Shown here: in pieces, positions 58,853 to 64,000 of the stretch
Layout: each line of letters begins with the position of its first letter
How positions within the stretch are numbered: position 1 is the first letter of the stretch
Assembly (NCBI GenBank): GCA_902729315.2
Contig: LR746274.1
Span: forward strand, 8,895,940 to 8,959,939
Reading direction: 5' to 3'
Length of the DNA: 64,000 bases
Source: Spirodela intermedia
Lineage: Eukaryota > Streptophyta > Magnoliopsida > Alismatales > Araceae
The notes under the pieces: model-generated
The model's input: the letters and a program-made list of their open reading frames with translations, nothing else
Told to the model about the DNA's origin: nothing
The model's database searches: none
Made by a program: the position numbers and the translations under genes

Positions 58853-59021
58853 GTGGCGGAGGAGCGGTGGTCGCTATGAAAGATGAGATCTTTCGAAACC
58901 GGAGGGTGGAGATAATGGGGGCTTACCTACAACCCACTTGGGGAAATTGAGTTCTTTTGATTCCTTGAGACTGTTTTTTGTTCTATAAATAGTTATTGAG
59001 GCTCAGACTGAGACTGAAGGC

Positions 59022-59066
<45 letters not shown>

Positions 59067-62000
59067 ATTGATACTTCTACCAAAATGTCGTTGGATGTTT
59101 GTGAGAACATCTAAGTCATGTAATTGGTCCCTCAAGGATCTGACCAAGAACTCAATATTAGTTCGCATACTTGGGTGGATAGGATGTTTTTATGACATGA
59201 ATACATAGTTAAATGATCTGCCTCATATGACATGAATATCTAACTTGTTACAATGAAAACATGATAGTTCATGATCAAAATCAGAAAATGGATGTATAAA
59301 ATATATGGAGAGAGAGAATTTTAGTTGTGGTCAAGTATCATGGAATCCAACCAAGTATACTTATTTTTCCTCTCTCAACGCTCAGCCAATGTTCGGCAGC
59401 CTACCACTGCATAGTAACACACAAGACTAAAGGGATATGATATTATTACATATGAGGACCATATATTGCATGGAGAACTTCTCAAACTTTATAACCTCTC
59501 ATTTCACAACACTTCACTTTTCACTTCTCTCTTCTCAATTCCTACCAAGGGTGGTTCCCTTTACATCATGGAACAACCATAACTACCCCTATAATAACCT
59601 AAGTTAAGTTGATAATTAGGTATTATTGATTGGTTATTGCAATAGTCTTGACCAATTAATCACTTAACAATTGTAATTACGTCTATAACAACATAAGGTT
59701 GTTATTAGTTTTGGCTAGTTGACATAACCATGCTATGTTGTGTCATACCATGTTGTGACCTAAAGTTATACACTAACATCATGTCATGCCATTTCTTTCC
59801 AACCACATGTCAATGGCCTTCAAGGTTTATGAGACTCTCCCTTAAACCTCATTTTATACTATTGGAGTCATCCGCTTTAGCTGCACATGTTGTGACAATG
59901 CCTTACCAAACACACACTTGCGAGGTTCACAGATGACTTCCACAAACTTTGCTTTGACCTAGTAATGTGTTCTATTTGAGCTGTAGGTGCCCATGTGTGT
60001 CGTGGTGCATTGTAATTGACGAGCACCCACTGCACATGTGCCTGCAAAGACTACTGGGCATCCTCATGCTAGCATAGTAATTATGATCTTGAAACCTCCT
60101 TCCCCCATGTCAAACCTAGTATCAAATTCTGTTATCAAATATTTATTAAATCAAAAGGGCCAAAGGAACTATACAACTTGATAGATTAAGAAAAAAATAA
60201 AATAAAAAGAAAGGAATTTAGTTTCTCTACATCAAGTGTGTTAAGTACTTGTTGTACAAAAGCTTAGAGAAAAACAAAAAATAATATGAAAAATATAAAA
60301 ATAGTAAAAAGTCATCCTCTACTGATGGAAGCAATAAAATAATAAAGATGCAGAAATTAACCCTCTTTAGATTCTTATATCACACATGAATTCAAACAAG
60401 GATAATGTAGTAAATTAAAGTAATAAAAGAAAATGATAATGATTGAAATAAAATTTCCTTTTGGCCCTTGTCTCAGTTGGAGACTTAAAGAGGAAGAATA
60501 AGTGCAAAATTAAATCGTAGAAGATAGTTACTAAAATCATAAAAAGTTGTGAGCTATAGCATTCTCACCCCTCTCCATTTGTCACACAAGAGAGATTTAA
60601 GGTGAGGGAAAAAAAAGGCCATGTCATTGCCACCACCACTGTCGTCACCATGGTGTTCAACTCCTCCTTGACTTGCCATGTAGGAGGGGAGTGATAAAAC
60701 ATCATTTTTTGCTGATAAGTAACACATCATTAATATATTTGGTACCTTAGTTTCATTTTAAATGATATATTTAACGGGAAATCAAGTAAAATATATTTTA
60801 TATTAATTGTGTAAAATAAATGCTATATATATATAATTTTTACATAATTTTATAGCATGTTCATATTTTAAATATTCCTTGCTCAAATGTTAATATGCTC
60901 TACTTCAAAATTTTACCTTTAATTCTATCATTATTAAGGCCAAAATTTAGAATTTAATAATTTTAACTTATTTATTCATATAACTATATTATTTAAATTT
61001 TGGTAATTTTTAAAAATGTTTTCAGAATATGTATTGATTTATATGAGAATAATGAGCCTATTAAGGAAGTTGATGGATATACATTGGGCACTAACTCAAT
61101 CTTGTAGTCCACCTCCTACTGAGGTAGAAGTCATTGTAAGAGTACTTTGATAACTCTCATGAATTACATGGTAAAATGCTTAATATTTTATAACTTATTA
61201 TTTAAAATTTTAAAAATATTTTCAAATTAATTTAATTTAGAAAAAATGATATTAACCTTATTTATGTGATTTTGTTGTCAATTTGTAGAAATTACGTGTA
61301 AAATTTTCCATAAAATATTTTGAGAGTTTTTTTTTATCAATGATTATTATTATCATAATGTTTATGTATTAATTACATTTTTTCTGATTTTTATGATTTT
61401 TTCCTAAGCTTGTTATGATAAAGAATATAAAAGTATTAATAAAATGAAATATGAGACTAATTTATTTTTTTGATTTTCCACATCAATGACATATGTGACA
61501 AATACAACAAGAAATATGATAGAGGATTTGAAAAAATTATCTAATGTATAGGAAGATGGAAAAATATTTGGAGAAGAAGAATCAAGCATTTTCGATCAAT
61601 CAAATGCTTTACACAACTACATTCTCTTTCCTCTAGTGGCAACGAACATTAGATTCGCCCAAATCATCCATTCGATACAAATAATAGATTTCTTCTTGAT
61701 TTCTCCTTGATTCAGCTGCTATAGAAGCTGAAATTTATCTACGAATTTGTCTCATTCTTCACCTGATAAAATGGTGAATAATTTCTTTTGAGGATCCTTG
61801 ACCTTGCATAAATTGTTCAAATTTGGATGGATATGTAATCAATGACCATGCTGTCCATTCTTTTGTAAAACGTTGACTCAAATTTAAGTGTGTTCTTCAT
61901 AGGCTGACATTAGGTGACTTCACAATCCTTCATTTAATAGTTTTTAAATTATTTTTAGTTAACTTTTATATTTAAAACTTATAAAAAAGTTAATCTATCA

Positions 62001-63623
62001 ATTGAAAATTATAAATGTATTTAACTAATTTTTTATCTTCCTTGTGTTTGACCTAGAAAACCCCTATAAAATTAAAATTATCTAAATTACCTTATTTTTT
62101 AGTATTTATAAATTATAAATTTACTGAATTTTATTAAGAACGACAGAAAATATTCAGACATACTTCCAACATCACGTCTTGGAACTCTTCTAGGAGGTTA
62201 GAGACTCTTGGTGAGAACTTCCTTAGTGTGCTGACCACCATTGTCACGCATGTTGCTACCATGAGGGTGCCCATGGCCTGTGCCTCTAGATGCACATTTG
62301 AAGCTTTTGTGAATCTTCTATGTGGCACTTCTATTGGGTGCAATGCTCCTTTGAGGTTCACAAATACCTTTTGTGAATCTCACTTTGGTCTAGTGGCGTT
62401 TCTACTTGAGTTGTCAGTGCATGCATGTGGGCTGATATGCGTCTCCATGTGAGCTGCTTCATGCCAGCATGCACCATTGTGCATGCATGCATGTATGGAT
62501 CATTCTACTTTGGGAATCTCACTCCTTAAAGGGTGACACATCCTCCCGCACATGTCAAATTCAACGTCATCTGATGTTGCACCTCGTGCTGCACCATTCT
62601 CATACATCACCTTGTAACTCTTTGAGGTCCGTATATTCTGCCCATGAATGGTTGGTGGTTTGGTGGCTGCAAGTAAGGCAGCCGCATGCAAGGTTTCCGA
62701 TCACTTGTCTATGGCAATTAAACGAGCCTCTACAGCCTTATGTCTGCAACTCTTGTCTGTCATCATTAACCTGCTATGATATCAAATTTTCACGTAGGAG
62801 TAACTCTTCTTACTTTTGCTCCCTTGGGTTGCCCTACCACTCTAAGATCACCCCAAGACTCAAGGTATATGATATTACTCACTCTGTGAAAATAATGAAC
62901 TTTGGGTTGTTTCCTTTTATAAGAGAATGCTATTAAATAATAGAGAAACAATATCTACCCCTGTGAGCCTCTTGTCATTGTCTCGATGTCATGCCGTACC
63001 ATACTATCACTGTGGCAGGACATGTTGTCACTCATGCTACCCCCCCCCTGTACTTATTTGCACTACGTGTGTTGTGTGGTGTGCCGGCCCTTTGCCAGCA
63101 TACACACACCTGCACATATGACGTGGCATACTTCTCTTTATACCTCGTTTATCCATGTGAGGGGTGTGACACGTGGCCCTATAATAAATCTGAAAAATAT
63201 GAGGTTAATGAAATCTATGCACAAACGGATACACGGAGGATAATAGATAATAGATAAATCTGAAAAGATGAGTGGAAGGATGAGGGAAGTGGACAAAGTA
63301 CAGACATTGACCTAAATGTGCGAAGGTGCGGACCTGGACAATGGCCAGTCAATTCTTTGTCGTCAGATTCTAGTACGGTCTAAATCGATTGGGCCCCAAT
63401 GATGACGACCTGGACAAGGTTGCAGATATTACTTGGAAGACCGAGGGGGCCCCACGAGGGTAGCTGCTAATCACTCGACCCACGCTCTGCCACGTGGCAC
63501 AGGCGATTGCCTACCCCGGTCGGCGTGTAAGATGGGCCTCATGAGACCTCCCTTCTTATCCTCCAAGTGGTCAGAGGGGGAGGGGGAAGATTCGACAGCC
63601 CGTCCCTCCGAGCGGGGAGCAAA
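58853..63623. other. Large AT-rich intergenic region
   Basis: It holds a GA tract at 59024-59062, A/T-rich DNA, the inverted dispersed repeat at 61130-61810, and a TG/CA-rich part (59700-60080 and 62200-63180). In that part, phrases such as GAGGTTCACA and TGCCCATG recur and resemble eroded retroelement DNA. No coding sequence recognised; the 155-codon frame at 62469 has no known motif. Confidence 0.45.
61130..61810 (+). repeat. Unclassified dispersed repeat, inverted relative to 4796-5560
   Basis: Aligns over about 680 bases with the reverse complement of the repeat in the CRK duplication, from TGATAACTCTCAT near 61150 to GAGGATCCTTGAC near 61795. Divergence is visible throughout. The frame with IFDQSNALHNYI is interrupted by a stop upstream. 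Confidence 0.7.
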
Positions 63624-64000
63624 ATGGTGGGAAAGCAAGCCAGACAGAAGCCGTTGGTCTTCGCCGCCCTCTTGCCCACCTTCATCGCCCTCTCCGCCGC
63701 CGGAGACACGTTGGTCCCCGGCCAACGCTTGGAAGATGGCAATTCCCTAGTCTCCTCCGATGGGAGCTTCAAGCTGGGATTCTTCACGCCCGGGAAGTCG
63801 AAGTTCAGGTACCTGGGTATCTGGTACAACCAGATCTCCCTCCAGACAGTGGTCTGGGTGGCCAACCGTGATAGACCCCTGCCGGACAATACGGGCGTCC
63901 TCTCCATCTCCATCGACGGCAACCTCTCCCTCTCCGACTCAAAGGGGATGGTCTACTGGTCGACGTCGACGAGACTTGCCGGGCCGGTTGCCAAGCTTCG
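63624..64000 (+). CDS. G-type lectin S-receptor-like kinase, N-terminal part (cut by window)
   Basis: The ATG at 63624 opens a frame still open at the window end (125 complete codons). A hydrophobic leader (LVFAALLPTFIALSAAG) is followed by the start of a bulb-type (B-type) lectin domain: DTLVPGQRLEDGNSLVSSDG, FKLGFFTPGKS, RYLGIWYNQ and TVVWVANRDRPLPD. This is the standard opening of S-domain receptor kinases, which usually continue with S-locus glycoprotein, PAN, transmembrane and kinase parts. Those lie outside the window. It is GC-rich and intact so far. Its ligand is unknown. Confidence 0.9.
   Translation, partial: MVGKQARQKPLVFAALLPTFIALSAAGDTLVPGQRLEDGNSLVSSDGSFKLGFFTPGKSKFRYLGIWYNQISLQTVVWVANRDRPLPDNTGVLSISIDGNLSLSDSKGMVYWSTSTRLAGPVAKL

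Noticed and set aside
62469-62936. 155-codon frame in the right intergenic region
   Set aside because: No domain, signal or codon pattern supports it, and it lies in eroded repeat-like DNA.

Overview
The window is nuclear DNA of a flowering plant. Genes have many short spliceosomal introns, there is a nuclear tRNA-Leu gene and a U4 snRNA gene with plant-type promoter elements, and most gene families are land-plant families (CRK and S-domain receptor kinases, PLS-class PPR, class I formin, anthocyanidin reductase, HSA32). Coding exons are very GC-rich against AT-rich intergenic DNA, and GA/CT microsatellites are abundant in UTRs and introns. I infer a monocot, probably not a grass, but the sequence does not settle the species.

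Left region (1-13.4 kb): degenerate and repetitive. A 5,020-bp tandem repeat carries two near-identical 3' fragments of a cysteine-rich receptor-like kinase (CRK). Older relics of the same family lie at 4.7 kb and 11.7-12.2 kb. An unclassified dispersed repeat (present in both tandem copies, and inverted at 61 kb) and a short LTR-type element followed by a GC-rich minisatellite island complete this part.

Central gene-rich block (14.2-58.9 kb): TauE/SafE transporter (+), class IVc bHLH factor of the ILR3/bHLH115 type (-), a PPR pseudogene (-), U4 snRNA (+), 17-exon kinesin-14 of the ATK type (-), class VI small heat shock protein (-), HSA32 (-), histone H2A (+), intronless PPR protein (+), tRNA-Leu(CAA) (+), class I formin (-), anthocyanidin reductase (+), mRNA cap guanine-N7 methyltransferase (+). 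I rebuilt each exon chain by hand. Every intact gene gives a continuous frame across all junctions and a protein of about the family's usual length. The right end (58.9-63.6 kb) is AT-rich intergenic DNA, then the first exon of an S-domain receptor kinase cut by the window edge.

The genes are mostly unrelated housekeeping or regulatory loci. The one functional pairing is HSA32 beside a class VI small HSP, same strand, both heat-stress proteins. The most unusual features are structural: four GC-AG introns among about 50; a methyltransferase intron that appears to have grown by repeated duplication of its own 3' splice site; a reductase stop codon lying inside an in-frame 33-bp minisatellite; a tRNA gene 10 bases after a PPR stop codon; and a tandem duplication whose identity ends abruptly inside an exon. 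I found no clear case of an undescribed multi-gene system.
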